Of a DNA stretch of 64,000 nucleotides, positions 63,995-64,000 are shown one piece after another. The notes below the pieces were generated by a model, which was not told the origin of the DNA, did not search any database, and saw only the letters and a program-made list of their open reading frames with translations. The position numbers were made by a program, and so were the translations under genes. Numbering within the stretch: position 1 is the first letter of the stretch; each line of letters opens with the position of its first letter. Source of the DNA: Strongylocentrotus purpuratus (lineage: Eukaryota > Echinodermata > Echinoidea > Camarodonta > Strongylocentrotidae); assembly GCF_000002235.5 (NCBI RefSeq), contig NW_022145607.1:32356660-32420659 (forward strand), written 5' to 3'.

Positions 63995-64000
63995 ATATGT

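Overview
This is a window of animal nuclear DNA. It is intron-rich, AT-rich, full of short inverted-repeat elements and tRNA-derived SINEs, and has very few long ORFs. The kind of receptor gene present (a GRL101/relaxin-receptor-like LGR with CUB, discoidin, lectin and LDL-A modules), the short exons with matched phases, and the frequent AGGCCTA and TCTAGATCT words suggest a marine deuterostome, most likely an echinoderm such as a sea urchin. That assignment is inference.

Right-hand 38 kb (25.7-63.4 kb, minus strand): one very large multi-exon gene fills almost everything. I could place 35 exons by hand. All but one boundary use GT-AG (the lectin exon 16/17 join is ambiguous), every neighbouring pair agrees in phase, and the chain stays open for 2,212 residues to a TAA at 25724-25726. 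The 5' end lies beyond the right edge. In protein order the modules are: five CUB domains, two F5/8 type C (discoidin) domains, a divergent CUB-like module, a canonical CUB, a C-type lectin domain, seven LDL receptor class A repeats, an LRR N-terminal cap, about five LRRs (three on exact 72-bp phase-2 exons), a hinge, a rhodopsin-class seven-helix domain split before TM7, and a cytoplasmic tail on two more exons. The last half is the plan of snail GRL101 and the relaxin receptors; the long adhesive ectodomain in front of it makes this a mosaic between an innate-immune or matrix receptor and a hormone-type GPCR.

Left-hand 25 kb: mostly repeats. There are two LINE fragments (1.6-2.3 kb; 6.95-8.5 kb), a decayed Crypton-like tyrosine recombinase (20.1-21.2 kb), a short fossil gag-like start (6.3 kb), two copies of a 0.7-kb TIR element around the LINE, and several MITEs. 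Two likely exons of other host genes are seen: a first coding exon with a membrane anchor at 1.1 kb (minus strand, gene leaves to the left) and a last coding exon at 17.2 kb (plus strand).

The receptor's introns carry more transposon relics: three families of MITE with TTAA target sites occur across the window, and the introns also hold a 1.3-kb element with clean TIRs and a TA duplication, fold-back elements, tRNA-derived SINEs and two unusual minisatellites. I found no rRNA gene, CRISPR array, operon or intact transposase.
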